In this document: piece by piece, positions 9,955 to 18,801 of the stretch
Layout: the number at the start of each line of letters is the position of its first letter
Position numbering within the stretch: the first letter of the stretch is position 1
NCBI GenBank assembly: GCA_002691385.1
Contig: NZHT01000066.1
Span: forward strand, 7,988-61,956
DNA length: 53,969 nucleotides
Direction of reading: 5' to 3'
Source: Flammeovirgaceae bacterium
GTDB taxonomy: Bacteria; Bacteroidota; Bacteroidia; Cytophagales; Cyclobacteriaceae
Notes under the pieces: model-generated
Seen by the model: the letters and a program-made list of their open reading frames with translations, nothing else
Told to the model about the DNA's origin: nothing
The model's database searches: none
Program-made: the position numbers and the translations under genes

Positions 9955-10692
9955 ATGAAAAAAATTCTCGCTAGGCTCTTTACCCTTTATGCAGCCATTT
10001 TATTCATACTCACATTTTTATTTTTTTCCCCTTTATTTTTCTTAAGCGCACAAAATGAAAAATGGCACAGCCTAGCCCTGCGAGTGGATTATATTTGGGC
10101 ACGAATCTATTTTCCACTCATTTTTTTAAAAGTCAAGTTTGATATTCGATTCGATTTGGTAAAAAACCAACAATATATATTATGTGCCAATCATTTTTCA
10201 TATTTGGATATTCCAGCCATTGCACGGATTCCTATTTACACCAAATTTATTGGAAAAAGTTCTATCGCCTCCGTTCCTCTTTTTGGTTATATGTTTAAAA
10301 AAATTCATATTCCTGTTGACCGATCCAACTCAAAAAGTCGAGGGCAAAGCATCCTCAAAGCTCGGGAAGCCCTTGATATGGGTTATGGACTTAGTTTTTT
10401 CCCTGAAGGGGGAATCAAAACAAAAAATCCTCCTCAGATGACTCCTTTTCATAGTGGCGCCTTCAGCCTCGCAATTGAAAAGCAAATTCCCATCATTCCA
10501 GTTACTTTCCATGACAATCATAAAATTCAACCAGATAAACCTGAGTTTAATATTTTTCCAGGGAAAATGCGCATCGTACTTCATCCTCCAATCTTAACTA
10601 TCGCCCAAGATGGAGCAGGAATTAGCGCCCTTAAAAAGAAAGTATTTGATATAATTCAATCTGATTTAAATTCAAATCAAGATTTTATCTAA
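9955..10692 (+). CDS. plsC: 1-acyl-sn-glycerol-3-phosphate acyltransferase (PlsC family)
   Basis: 245 residues. An N-terminal membrane anchor (about 8-30) is followed by the acyltransferase fold: NHFSYLD (His80, Asp85, the HX4D catalytic motif), KFIGKSS and PLFGYMF substrate-pocket segments, FFPEGGIK (motif III), and IPIIPVTFHDNHK (motif IV). It acylates lysophosphatidic acid, or a related lyso-lipid, at the inner membrane. It starts a run in which gatC, the 925-residue membrane protein and hutH follow at 18, 10 and 16 bases. Related acyltransferases act on ornithine lipids, so the exact acceptor is unproven. Confidence 0.85.
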   Translation: MKKILARLFTLYAAILFILTFLFFSPLFFLSAQNEKWHSLALRVDYIWARIYFPLIFLKVKFDIRFDLVKNQQYILCANHFSYLDIPAIARIPIYTKFIGKSSIASVPLFGYMFKKIHIPVDRSNSKSRGQSILKAREALDMGYGLSFFPEGGIKTKNPPQMTPFHSGAFSLAIEKQIPIIPVTFHDNHKIQPDKPEFNIFPGKMRIVLHPPILTIAQDGAGISALKKKVFDIIQSDLNSNQDFI

Positions 10693-10710
10693 ATTTGAAC
10701 ATCAATTATT

Positions 10711-10998
10711 ATGAATATTAACAAAGAAATCATTCAAAAAATTGCCCATTTAGCTCGATTAGAGGTAAATCCAGATAAAGAAGTTGCGCTCATAGCAGAT
10801 ATGAAACATATTATCTCTTGGGTAAAAAAACTAGATGAGCTCGATACTAGTGGAGTCGAACCCCTCACCCACATGTCTTTCGAATCAAATGTTTTCAGAT
10901 CTGACGTGCCCAAAAATGAACTGACCCACGAATCCTTGCTAAAAAATGCTCCCGACCACCAAGATGGCTTTTTCAAAGTTCCCAAAGTTTTAGACTGA
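10711..10998 (+). CDS. gatC: Asp-tRNA(Asn)/Glu-tRNA(Gln) amidotransferase subunit C
   Basis: 95 residues with the GatC signature: IAHLARLEV at the N-terminus, WVKKLDELDTSGVEPLTH in the middle, and a C-terminal DHQDGFFKVPKVLD. GatC wraps around GatA and GatB and stabilises the complex that amidates misacylated Glu-tRNA(Gln) and Asp-tRNA(Asn). gatA is in this window 20 kb away on the other strand, and gatB is not here. A TAAATTTG element overlaps the plsC stop (10690-10697), so gatC may have an additional weak promoter. Confidence 0.95.
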   Translation: MNINKEIIQKIAHLARLEVNPDKEVALIADMKHIISWVKKLDELDTSGVEPLTHMSFESNVFRSDVPKNELTHESLLKNAPDHQDGFFKVPKVLD

Positions 10999-11008
10999 AA
11001 ACATCAAT

Positions 11009-13786
11009 ATGATACCCCAATTCAATAGCCTATCTAAAGTATTGCTAGGCATTTACGGCAGCCTAATGGTAATGCTGATCCTATTCAATTACATCGGCGC
11101 TGACCTATACCTCAATTGGGAGGTTACAAGTGTTCTTAAAAAGGAAGCTTTTAATTATCTCACTTTCGATAAAGGACTGTTTAATTTTGATATTTCCTCG
11201 AACGCCTATTTTATCAATGAGTTTTTTCAAGGTAGTAATATTGAAGCTCCCATAGCAATCAGCTGGGTCTTAAACCTCCTTATTTGGACTTTTTTTTGTG
11301 GCCTTCTGGCTTTTAGTACCTACCTAAAAAGATTTGGGTTTATTGTTTTTGCAGTGATTACCCTATTGTTTATTAATTATATAGATCTAGATTCTATAGG
11401 TGTTTTTGAATCCCAATTGGGGGATAAATGGATGACCCTACTTTGGGTTTTGATTTGTCTCGGACCTGCCTATTATTTTCATGCATTTAACCCAAAACCT
11501 TCCTTCTTGAAAAAATGGTTGATTCTTGTCCTAATCAATGTAAGCTTTCTTGCCGTTTGCGCAAATGAAAACCAAAAATTTATGGAAGGGTTCATAGCTG
11601 GATCTCATCTTGGTATAGCTACTCTCACATTTCTTTTCATCTGTTTTATTGCCGAAGAAATCCTTTTCGCTCTATTATATATTCTGACTCAAACTAGAGG
11701 ATCAGCTGATAATCTGAAACATTTGATTATTTTCTGTATTCTCTATCTTGGAGGATTAGGTCTCTATTGGGCTACTCAAGCGGGACTATTACATTTTAAT
11801 TTTGATATTATCAATCCTCTTTATCTTTTAATTTGTTCGGCTGTAATTGGTGTAGTAACAATCCCATACAAACAGATTATTTTAAACAAAATATTACAGC
11901 GCGAATTTGACATTACTTGGCTTTTCTTTTTACTTGGTTGCATCGCTTTAAGCTATTTGAATTTGGGCTTGACCCATGGTAATGATCCTACTTATGATGG
12001 TATGAGTTATCTGATTCTATATGCTCATATCGGATTCGGATTTATGTTTATCCTTTATCTCATTTTTAACTTTATTGATCCTTTGGTCAGGGGTATGCAA
12101 GTCTATAAAATTGTTTTCATAGATCGAAATTTTCCTTATATCTCTTCAAAATTAGGGGGTCTGGTCGTAGTATTGGCATTTTTTTTGATTGCCAATAAAG
12201 GGCCCTACCAAAAACTTGTTGCTGCAGAGTATAATTATATGGGTAATTCCCATCAAGCAACAGGTAATTTACCTTTGGCCGTAGCTTATTATAAGCAAGG
12301 GAATATTTTTGCCTGGGACAATCATTATTCCAATTATCGTTTGGGAAAATATTATGCTCAGAAAAATAATTTTGAAGAATATGTTTATCGCTTTTACAGA
12401 GCTACAAAGAAAAATGAAACTCCCTTCGCTTACATCAACTTGGCACAAGCCTACAGTAAAAATAATGATCCTGTCCGTTCTCTTAGCCTACTTAATGAGG
12501 GACTCGCCGACTTTCCAAAGTCTGCAGAAATTCGTAATAATTTAGCCATTCAATATTTTAATAACGGTAATCTAAAATCCGCAAGAAAAATAATTAATAA
12601 AGCTGGAACTACAGATAAATGGAACCAAGCCATTGAAGTAAATAAATCATTCATGAATCTGTATGAATGGGATCAAAAAACTTTTGAAGCTGCCTCCCTC
12701 CCGCTTAAGATCAATATGCTGGGTGGGCAACTGAAAGCAGGTCAAACTTTTGACCCCAAACTAAACCCTCTTCAATTCACTCCTGTGAATTTACATTCTC
12801 TTTCACTTTTGATCAATGCCAATTTAATGGGTGATCACACGGCATTACACCTGACCTCCGACACTCTCTTAAAAACAATAAAATCGGGTGATTGGAACCG
12901 TGCGATTTTAGAATCTCAGGCCTTAGGATTGTACCGAACAGGCTATATTAATCGAGCATTTAGGAAGTTAGATATATTATTAACCCTTTCAAATAGTTTG
13001 GAAAAAGGAATCGTTTTAGAAATGATGGGTAAAATGGCATTACAAAATTCAGCACCAAAATTAGCTATAGAATTATTTACAAAATCAAAAAAATATGGCA
13101 ATTTAAAGGGTGATCACAATCTCTTGATTGCAGCTCTAGAAAGTCAAAACTGGTCTTTAGCCAAATCATTTTTAAATTCCTTGATGGAAAAAGACAGTGC
13201 GCAATTCTCCCTCAGCGAACTCATTGATCCGATAATTAAAGGTCAAAATGATGAAAGTGTTACCTATTTTTATTACCGCCCCGAGGAATTTGAATGGGGT
13301 GATGTCTCCTTATTATCTTCATTCAATGCACATGATTTGCAAATAATATGGGGAAAATATAAGCAACAATTAATCACCATTGGTCGGGAGGAAAAAATTA
13401 AAGAAATCTATGAAGATTTCCAGTCCTTACTTCCAGATGTCCATAAAAACATACTTAAAAATAAGACGCTGCCTCACGTGAAAGAGCTCAACATAAATGA
13501 GAATGCCTTTGATGAACTTGGTATAGTCAATAGGGTAACGGACGCAAATGCTGACTTAGATTCAACATACAGCTTACTAGTCGAGGCTATAGAAATTAAT
13601 CCTTATTCTATCCCTCTCTTGAAAGCTTACTGTTTTACCTCTATACAAATGGGACTATCCGAATATGCCGATAGCGGCTACATGCGTCTTATGGAACTGC
13701 TTTCTACCCAAGAAATGAATACTTTTGCGGTAAGTTATTATGATGCGCAGCAGCTGCAAAAATCACAAGCAAGCGTCTGGAAATGA
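11009..13786 (+). CDS. Uncharacterised multi-spanning membrane protein with C-terminal TPR domain
   Basis: 925 residues. About eleven hydrophobic segments occupy the first 400 residues (12-30, 83-105, 108-125, 141-158, 169-185, 203-227, 237-257, 268-286, 303-320, 332-354, 382-396). The rest is a soluble helical domain with TPR-like units beginning near 405 (YNYMGNSHQATGNLPLAVAYYKQGN, then AYINLAQAYSKNNDPVRSLSLLNEG and RNNLAIQYFNNGNLKSARK). The architecture resembles Bacteroidota membrane proteins of unknown function and, loosely, PMT-like or O-antigen-ligase-like TPR fusions. I see no catalytic motif, so I assign no function. It lies between gatC and hutH with 10- and 16-base gaps, so it is co-transcribed with both. 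It ends in TGA. Confidence 0.85.
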   Translation: MIPQFNSLSKVLLGIYGSLMVMLILFNYIGADLYLNWEVTSVLKKEAFNYLTFDKGLFNFDISSNAYFINEFFQGSNIEAPIAISWVLNLLIWTFFCGLLAFSTYLKRFGFIVFAVITLLFINYIDLDSIGVFESQLGDKWMTLLWVLICLGPAYYFHAFNPKPSFLKKWLILVLINVSFLAVCANENQKFMEGFIAGSHLGIATLTFLFICFIAEEILFALLYILTQTRGSADNLKHLIIFCILYLGGLGLYWATQAGLLHFNFDIINPLYLLICSAVIGVVTIPYKQIILNKILQREFDITWLFFLLGCIALSYLNLGLTHGNDPTYDGMSYLILYAHIGFGFMFILYLIFNFIDPLVRGMQVYKIVFIDRNFPYISSKLGGLVVVLAFFLIANKGPYQKLVAAEYNYMGNSHQATGNLPLAVAYYKQGNIFAWDNHYSNYRLGKYYAQKNNFEEYVYRFYRATKKNETPFAYINLAQAYSKNNDPVRSLSLLNEGLADFPKSAEIRNNLAIQYFNNGNLKSARKIINKAGTTDKWNQAIEVNKSFMNLYEWDQKTFEAASLPLKINMLGGQLKAGQTFDPKLNPLQFTPVNLHSLSLLINANLMGDHTALHLTSDTLLKTIKSGDWNRAILESQALGLYRTGYINRAFRKLDILLTLSNSLEKGIVLEMMGKMALQNSAPKLAIELFTKSKKYGNLKGDHNLLIAALESQNWSLAKSFLNSLMEKDSAQFSLSELIDPIIKGQNDESVTYFYYRPEEFEWGDVSLLSSFNAHDLQIIWGKYKQQLITIGREEKIKEIYEDFQSLLPDVHKNILKNKTLPHVKELNINENAFDELGIVNRVTDANADLDSTYSLLVEAIEINPYSIPLLKAYCFTSIQMGLSEYADSGYMRLMELLSTQEMNTFAVSYYDAQQLQKSQASVWK

Positions 13787-13802
13787 TACTAAAATGTAAC
13801 AC

Positions 13803-15353
13803 ATGAAAATATTTTATTTTGGAGAAGATCACCTCACTCCTAATTTGGCTCTTCAGATCGCAAATAACAAAATCAATTGTAAAATTGGGAAACGTGCTAA
13901 GGTTAACATTCAGGAAAGTAGAAAAAACACCCTTGACATAGGTAATAGCAAACGCACTGTTTATGGTATAAATACAGGATTTGGCCCTCTTTGTGACACT
14001 AGAATTTCAAAAGAACAAATCAAATTACTTCAAGAAAACATTTTAAAAAGCCACAGCGCAGGAGTCGGTCCACTCGTAACTGACCTTATCGCAAAATTAA
14101 TGCTCATCACTAAAGCACATGCGCTAAGTATGGGCTGTTCTGGCATTTCTTTGGAAGTAGTTGAACGTATCGTATTCTTTATTCATCACGAAATTATACC
14201 TGAAGTACCCTCCCAAGGATCCGTCGGTGCTTCCGGAGATTTGGCTCCTTTGGCACATCTATTCCTTCCCATTATAGGATTGGGAAAGGTCAAAGTAGAT
14301 GGGAAAACCATGTCCGTGGCTAAAATGCACACTCTACATCATTTGGAACCTTTATCTCTAGGGGCAAAGGAGGGATTGGCATTGATTAATGGTACCCAGT
14401 TCATCTTATCTTACGCCGTCCTCGGGCTTAGCCGTTTTTACAATTGTCTTGAGGTCGCAGATATTGTTGGTGCCATGTCCCTAGAAGGTTTATTGGGTTC
14501 TATCTCCCCTTTCATGAAAGAATTGCATGAACTCAGGCCTTTCGAAGGATCTCAGCTAGTCGCTACTCGAATGAGCAAATTACTTAGCGGTTCTGAAATG
14601 GTCGCCTCCCATGAACATTGTGATCGGGTACAAGATCCCTATTCTTTAAGATGCATCCCACAAGTACACGGGGCTTCAAGAAATGCTTGGTCCCATTTAA
14701 ATGAATTGGTAATCACCGAATTAAATTCTGTGACAGATAATCCTATTATATTAAATGCCCAAACGTCTATAAGTGGAGGTAATTTTCATGGCCAATTGCT
14801 AGCGATGCCACTAGATTATGCGGGTTTGGCGGCTGCCGAAATAGGAAATATTTCGGACCGAAGGACCTACCTTTTATTGGAAGGAACAAGGAATGGATTA
14901 CCCCGCCTATTGATGAAAAATACAGGAATCAATTCTGGGTTTATGATTCCACAATATACCTCCGCGGCACTAGCAAGTGAAAATAAAGGATTGTGTTGGC
15001 CTGCCAGTGCAGACAGTATTCCCACCTCATTAGGACAAGAAGATCATGTCAGCATGGGATCTATTAGTGGTCGAAAATTCAATGCCATTATTGATAATTT
15101 AGAAAAAATCCTGGCCATAGAACTCATCTGTGCCGCACAAGCTTTTGACTACCGGAAACCCTTAAAATCAGGCTTGATATTGGACCATTGTCATAAATTA
15201 ATAAGAACGAAAATTAATCATGCGGAGGAAGATCACATTTTTTCAGAAAACATTAAACTCGCCCATGAATTGATTTCATCAGGGGCCCTAGTTAAAAAAG
15301 CTAATGAAACGGCCCACGCTCACCACATCGATCTCCGTAATACTACTGGATAA
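13803..15353 (+). CDS. hutH: Histidine ammonia-lyase
   Basis: 516 residues of the MIO-dependent aromatic ammonia-lyase family. The GSVGASGDLAPLAH segment supplies the Ala143-Ser144-Gly145 tripeptide that cyclises into the MIO cofactor. Tyr54 in YGINTGFG is the general base, and the QEDHVSMG and NPIILN segments of the active site are present. It deaminates histidine to urocanate in the cytoplasm, the first step of histidine use. hutU, the next enzyme, lies convergent 18 bases away. hutI and the final enzyme are not in the window. The gene seems to be transcribed with plsC-gatC-925aa rather than from a dedicated promoter. Confidence 0.95.
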   Translation: MKIFYFGEDHLTPNLALQIANNKINCKIGKRAKVNIQESRKNTLDIGNSKRTVYGINTGFGPLCDTRISKEQIKLLQENILKSHSAGVGPLVTDLIAKLMLITKAHALSMGCSGISLEVVERIVFFIHHEIIPEVPSQGSVGASGDLAPLAHLFLPIIGLGKVKVDGKTMSVAKMHTLHHLEPLSLGAKEGLALINGTQFILSYAVLGLSRFYNCLEVADIVGAMSLEGLLGSISPFMKELHELRPFEGSQLVATRMSKLLSGSEMVASHEHCDRVQDPYSLRCIPQVHGASRNAWSHLNELVITELNSVTDNPIILNAQTSISGGNFHGQLLAMPLDYAGLAAAEIGNISDRRTYLLLEGTRNGLPRLLMKNTGINSGFMIPQYTSAALASENKGLCWPASADSIPTSLGQEDHVSMGSISGRKFNAIIDNLEKILAIELICAAQAFDYRKPLKSGLILDHCHKLIRTKINHAEEDHIFSENIKLAHELISSGALVKKANETAHAHHIDLRNTTG

Positions 15354-15371
15354 CTCGCTAATACCCCTTCA

Positions 15372-17384
15372 TCATAATCCATCGATCAACGCATCGTTTA
15401 CTTGATTAGGCAGGGTGATTTTTAAAGACTTATTTTGATTCATTGCCCTTTTTGCAGCAAAAATTGCTTCTTTGTTTCGGGCCCAACCTCTCCTTGAAAT
15501 CCCATTATTAACATCGAAAAATAGCATATTGGTCAGCTTTTCCTCCGCTTCTTTACTCCCATCCAAAACCAATCCAAATCCACCATTAATTACTTCCCCC
15601 CAACCAACACCTCCTCCATTATGAATGGAGACCCAAGTAGCCCCCCTGAAGCTGTCTCCGATAACGTTTTGAATAGCCATATCGGCAGTGAATTGACTGC
15701 CATCATATATATTACTGGTCTCACGATAAGGAGAGTCTGTACCGCTGACATCATGATGGTCTCGACCCAATACGATAGGTGCCGACAAATCCCCCATAGC
15801 CAGAGCATTGTTAAATGCTTTGGCTATGGCTATCCGTCCTTCGGCATCAGCATATAATATTCTGGCTTGGGAGCCTACCACTAATTTATTCTTTTGTGCC
15901 TCTTTAATCCAAGTAATATTATCCTGCATCTGCTGGGCTATTTCTTCGGGTGCCGCCTTCTTAAGTTCCAGCATCGTTTCCAAAGCCAAGGCATCTGTTT
16001 TTGCCAAATCCTCTGGATCAGCAGAAGTACAAACCCATCTAAAAGGCCCAAAGCCATAATCAAAACACATAGGGCCTAAAATATCCTGAACATAGGATCG
16101 AAATTTAAAATCGGTTCCTTCTTCATTTAGTACATCTCCACCAGCCCTTAATGCTTCTAAAAGAAAAGCATTGCCATAATCAAAAAAGTAAGCCCCCTGA
16201 ACTATGTGCTTGTTAATAGCTTTAACATGTCTTCTCAAAGTCTCTTGAACTTTAATTTTAAATAGTGCCGGTTTATCTTTAATTAATTGGTTAGATTCAT
16301 CAAATGTTAAATCAATAGGATAATAGCCCCCAGACCAAGGATTATGTAATGATGTCTGATCCGAGCCCATCTCAACCCTAATCCCATTTTCGTAAAACTG
16401 CTCCCAGACTTCAACTACATTTCCTAAGTAGGCTATGGAAACGACTTCTTTATTTTCTTTGGCTTTCTTTACACGAGCGACCAGCTCCTGTATTTCATAG
16501 GTCATTTCGTCTACCCAACCTTGTGCATACCTTTTCTTCGCAGCTGCGGGATTTATCTCCGCACAAACGGTCACACAGCCTGCAATACATCCTGCTTTGG
16601 GCTGGGCTCCACTCATTCCACCCAACCCTGCCGTTAAAAAAAGTTTACCTGAAGGTGTGTCTCCCTTATTTAAAATCTTTCTAAAGCCGTTCATCACTGT
16701 AAGAGCTGTTCCATGAACTATTCCTTGCGGACCGATATACATATAAGAACCAGCAGTCATCTGTCCGTACTGAGTAACTCCTAAGGCATTGAACTTCTCC
16801 AAATCATCAGGCTTAGAATAATTGGGCACCATCATTCCATTCGTAACCACAACTCTTGGAGCATCTTTTGAAGAAGGGAATAGACCCATCGGATGCCCTG
16901 AATACATATGTAGTGATTGTTCATCTGTCATCTCACTGAGATATTGCATTGTGAGCAAGTATTGAGCCCAATTTTGAAATACTGCCCCATTTCCACCATA
17001 GGTTATTAATTCCTGAGGATGTTGCGCCACCGCTGGATCTAAATTATTTTGAATCATGTGCATAATAGCAGCGGCATAGACAGATTGCGCTGGATATTCC
17101 TCTATTGGTCTTGCATACATTTTATATTTAGGTATAAAACGATACATATATATCCTACCGTATTCATCCAACTCTTGTTGAAATTCTTTGATCAGTATCT
17201 CATGCCAATTTGAAGGGAAATACCTCAAAGCATTTCGCAAGGCTAGCTTTTTATCAGTTACTGATAAAATATCTTTTCGCCTAGGAGCATGACTCAAATT
17301 GGAATCTAAAACGGTAATTGAAGGAAGCTCGTCAGGTAATCCTTTTCTTATCTCAATTTGAAAATCATTCATTAAAGAGTTCAT
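15372..17384 (-). CDS. hutU: Urocanate hydratase
   Basis: 670 residues from the ATG at 17384 (N-terminus MNSLMNDFQIEIRKG). The open frame runs back to 17480, but those codons lie inside the tonB terminator hairpin and beyond a palindrome, so the internal start is preferred; ATG 17372 is an alternative. Urocanase features include the NAD-binding GGNGAVFQNW, AGLGGMSGAQPKAG, GSDQTSLHNPWSGGYYP and NGGGVGWGEV segments. The reaction is urocanate to 4-imidazolone-5-propionate, using tightly bound NAD+. It is convergent with hutH and has a 15-bp palindrome upstream. Confidence 0.95.
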   Translation of the reverse strand: MNSLMNDFQIEIRKGLPDELPSITVLDSNLSHAPRRKDILSVTDKKLALRNALRYFPSNWHEILIKEFQQELDEYGRIYMYRFIPKYKMYARPIEEYPAQSVYAAAIMHMIQNNLDPAVAQHPQELITYGGNGAVFQNWAQYLLTMQYLSEMTDEQSLHMYSGHPMGLFPSSKDAPRVVVTNGMMVPNYSKPDDLEKFNALGVTQYGQMTAGSYMYIGPQGIVHGTALTVMNGFRKILNKGDTPSGKLFLTAGLGGMSGAQPKAGCIAGCVTVCAEINPAAAKKRYAQGWVDEMTYEIQELVARVKKAKENKEVVSIAYLGNVVEVWEQFYENGIRVEMGSDQTSLHNPWSGGYYPIDLTFDESNQLIKDKPALFKIKVQETLRRHVKAINKHIVQGAYFFDYGNAFLLEALRAGGDVLNEEGTDFKFRSYVQDILGPMCFDYGFGPFRWVCTSADPEDLAKTDALALETMLELKKAAPEEIAQQMQDNITWIKEAQKNKLVVGSQARILYADAEGRIAIAKAFNNALAMGDLSAPIVLGRDHHDVSGTDSPYRETSNIYDGSQFTADMAIQNVIGDSFRGATWVSIHNGGGVGWGEVINGGFGLVLDGSKEAEEKLTNMLFFDVNNGISRRGWARNKEAIFAAKRAMNQNKSLKITLPNQVNDALIDGL

Positions 17385-17412
17385 ATAAAAATAGCTATCG
17401 ATGATACAAAAT

Positions 17413-17427
17413 ATCTTTGAAAGATAA
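17413..17427. promoter_or_regulatory. Perfect 15-bp palindrome upstream of hutU
   Basis: TATCTTTGAAAGATA: seven-base arms around a central G, 29-43 bases ahead of the hutU start codon. It lies between the tonB terminator and hutU, where the hutU promoter must be. An operator for a hut regulator is plausible, but it does not resemble the HutC site known from proteobacteria. Its target protein is unknown. Confidence 0.45.
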
Positions 17428-17466
17428 GTGATAAAAAAATATTCTATGTTATTTGTTTCGAGACAA

Positions 17467-17500
17467 AAAAAGCTCATCATAAAGTTATGATGAGCTTTTT
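17467..17500 (-). terminator. Rho-independent terminator of tonB
   Basis: GCTCATCAT (17472-17480) and ATGATGAGC (17487-17495) form a perfect 9-bp stem with a short AAAGTT loop, flanked by A5 and T5 that extend the pairing. On the minus strand it is followed by seven T. It lies 18 bases past the tonB stop and before the hutU promoter region, so it insulates the two genes. Confidence 0.85.
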
Positions 17501-17517
17501 AAAAAAGAACATTTTTA

Positions 17518-18192
17518 TTAATTATTCAACTTGAAGATGATAGGCAGTACCATTCTAACTTTAACACTTCGACCTCGTTGCTTCCCAGGTGTCCATTTGG
17601 GAGAAGACTTCAATACCCTTTCTGCTTCTTGATCACATCCTGCTCCAATACCTTTCACCGCCTTCACTTCTGTTACCGAGCCATCCTTGTCCACAACAAA
17701 CTGAACAAAAACTCTTCCTTCTATTCCCATCCTTCTTGCTTGAGCAGGATAGGTCATATTACTTCCTACAAACTTGTAGAAAGCAGCATTTCCTCCAGGA
17801 AAACCAGGCTGATCCTCTACAATAGTAAAAATTTCATCTACCTCCTCTTCAGGGGCCTCTTCAAATACAAAGTCTTCGACAACTTCTTCTTCAGTTACCT
17901 CTAAATCTAGTTCTACCTCTATTTCTTCTTCTATTTCCTCTTCATCAGGAACCTCAATGATTTCAGGTAACTGAATCTTAGGAGGGGGAGGGGGGGGCTG
18001 CTCTGTCGGAGGGATTTCCATTAGGTCCTCAAAATCATCTTGAACCATACCTAAATCGAGTAATCCCGAATCATCATAAGTACGCCATTCAAATGCAACA
18101 ATAACCAAAAGCAAACTTACGCTGAGGCCCAGATTTAAAAACATTCCGGACATTCTAGACAAGTCATTTTTAGGATTCTTCTTTAATTCCAT
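17518..18192 (-). CDS. TonB-family energy transducer
   Basis: 224 residues. A short cytoplasmic basic N-terminus is followed by one transmembrane helix at about 18-35. Next come a proline-rich stretch (about 60-80, including six consecutive prolines) and a strongly acidic Glu/Val-rich linker (81-125). The TonB C-terminal domain covers about 145-222, with YPAQARRMGIEGRVFVQFVV, DGSVTEVKAVKGIG and KWTPGKQRGRSVKVRM. It couples the proton-motive force to outer-membrane TonB-dependent receptors. The ExbB/ExbD motor genes are not here. The linker's CCCCCCCC run (17990-17997, minus strand) is unusual in this AT-rich sequence. The gene is followed by a strong terminator. Confidence 0.92.
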   Translation of the reverse strand: MELKKNPKNDLSRMSGMFLNLGLSVSLLLVIVAFEWRTYDDSGLLDLGMVQDDFEDLMEIPPTEQPPPPPPKIQLPEIIEVPDEEEIEEEIEVELDLEVTEEEVVEDFVFEEAPEEEVDEIFTIVEDQPGFPGGNAAFYKFVGSNMTYPAQARRMGIEGRVFVQFVVDKDGSVTEVKAVKGIGAGCDQEAERVLKSSPKWTPGKQRGRSVKVRMVLPIIFKLNN

Positions 18193-18226
18193 ATAATTAT
18201 GTTAAAAATTTATTAACACTGTATAT

Positions 18227-18234
18227 CAAATATA
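18227..18234 (-). promoter_or_regulatory. Candidate -7 element of tonB
   Basis: TATATTTG on the minus strand (forward CAAATATA), about 35 bases ahead of the tonB ATG. The upstream TAGTTTA at suitable distance is only a weak -33 match. The remainder of the 179-base gap to gcvH shows a repeated TCGGAGT (twice) but no clear hairpin. Confidence 0.4.
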
Positions 18235-18371
18235 TTCTCATTCTTATTTCTAAACTAGGATTTCCTCGCTTTTTTAATCCAAAACAAAAAAATATAAAAA
18301 TAAAGTCCGCACTCCGATTCTTATTTTTATGTACTCCGAACAACTTTTATTCTAATTAACTTTTTTGTTTA

Positions 18372-18746
18372 TCAAACCCCTATCAGCACCCCATAATCTT
18401 CAGCTGATAACAAATGATGCCCTTGATCCTCTATTCTGATCTTGACTAACCATCCTGCTCCATAAGGATCCGTATTAATGAGCTCAGGAGTATCCTCAAG
18501 TGCTCCATTTAGCGATAAAACTTCTCCTGAAACTGGCATCATTAAATCTGAAACTGTTTTTACTGCTTCTACAGATCCGAATACCTCTTCAGCCAGAAAT
18601 GTCTCTCCAAGCGTGTCAATCTCCACATAAACAATGTCACCCAACTCACTTTGCGCAAAATCTGTAATACCTACTGTTGCAACATCACCTTCAATCTTGA
18701 TCCATTCATGATCTTTTGTATATAATAATTGATTTGGAATATTCAT
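18372..18746 (-). CDS. gcvH: Glycine cleavage system H protein
   Basis: 124 residues, the normal length. The lipoyl-attachment lysine is Lys63 in FGSVEAVKTVSDLMMPVSGEV. The N-terminal YTKDHEWIKIEG and the ITDFAQSELGDIVYVE segments are classical. It carries the methylamine intermediate between the P, T and L proteins in glycine cleavage, and in Bacteroidota may also act in lipoate relay. The other gcv genes are absent here. It sits 55 bases downstream of sprA, a neighbourhood known from other Bacteroidota. Confidence 0.96.
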   Translation of the reverse strand: MNIPNQLLYTKDHEWIKIEGDVATVGITDFAQSELGDIVYVEIDTLGETFLAEEVFGSVEAVKTVSDLMMPVSGEVLSLNGALEDTPELINTDPYGAGWLVKIRIEDQGHHLLSAEDYGVLIGV

Positions 18747-18801
18747 ACATTTATTTTTTGCCTGCTCTAAAATCTATTCGACAAAATACGCTTAAACTTT
18801 T

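Noticed and set aside
17385-17480. Upstream extension of hutU to 17480
   Set aside because: The extra codons fall in the tonB terminator hairpin and promoter palindrome and encode a hydrophobic stretch not seen in urocanases.
18193-18371. Terminator or small RNA between gcvH and tonB
   Set aside because: Only a direct repeat TCGGAGT and AT-rich sequence; no stable hairpin with a T tract.
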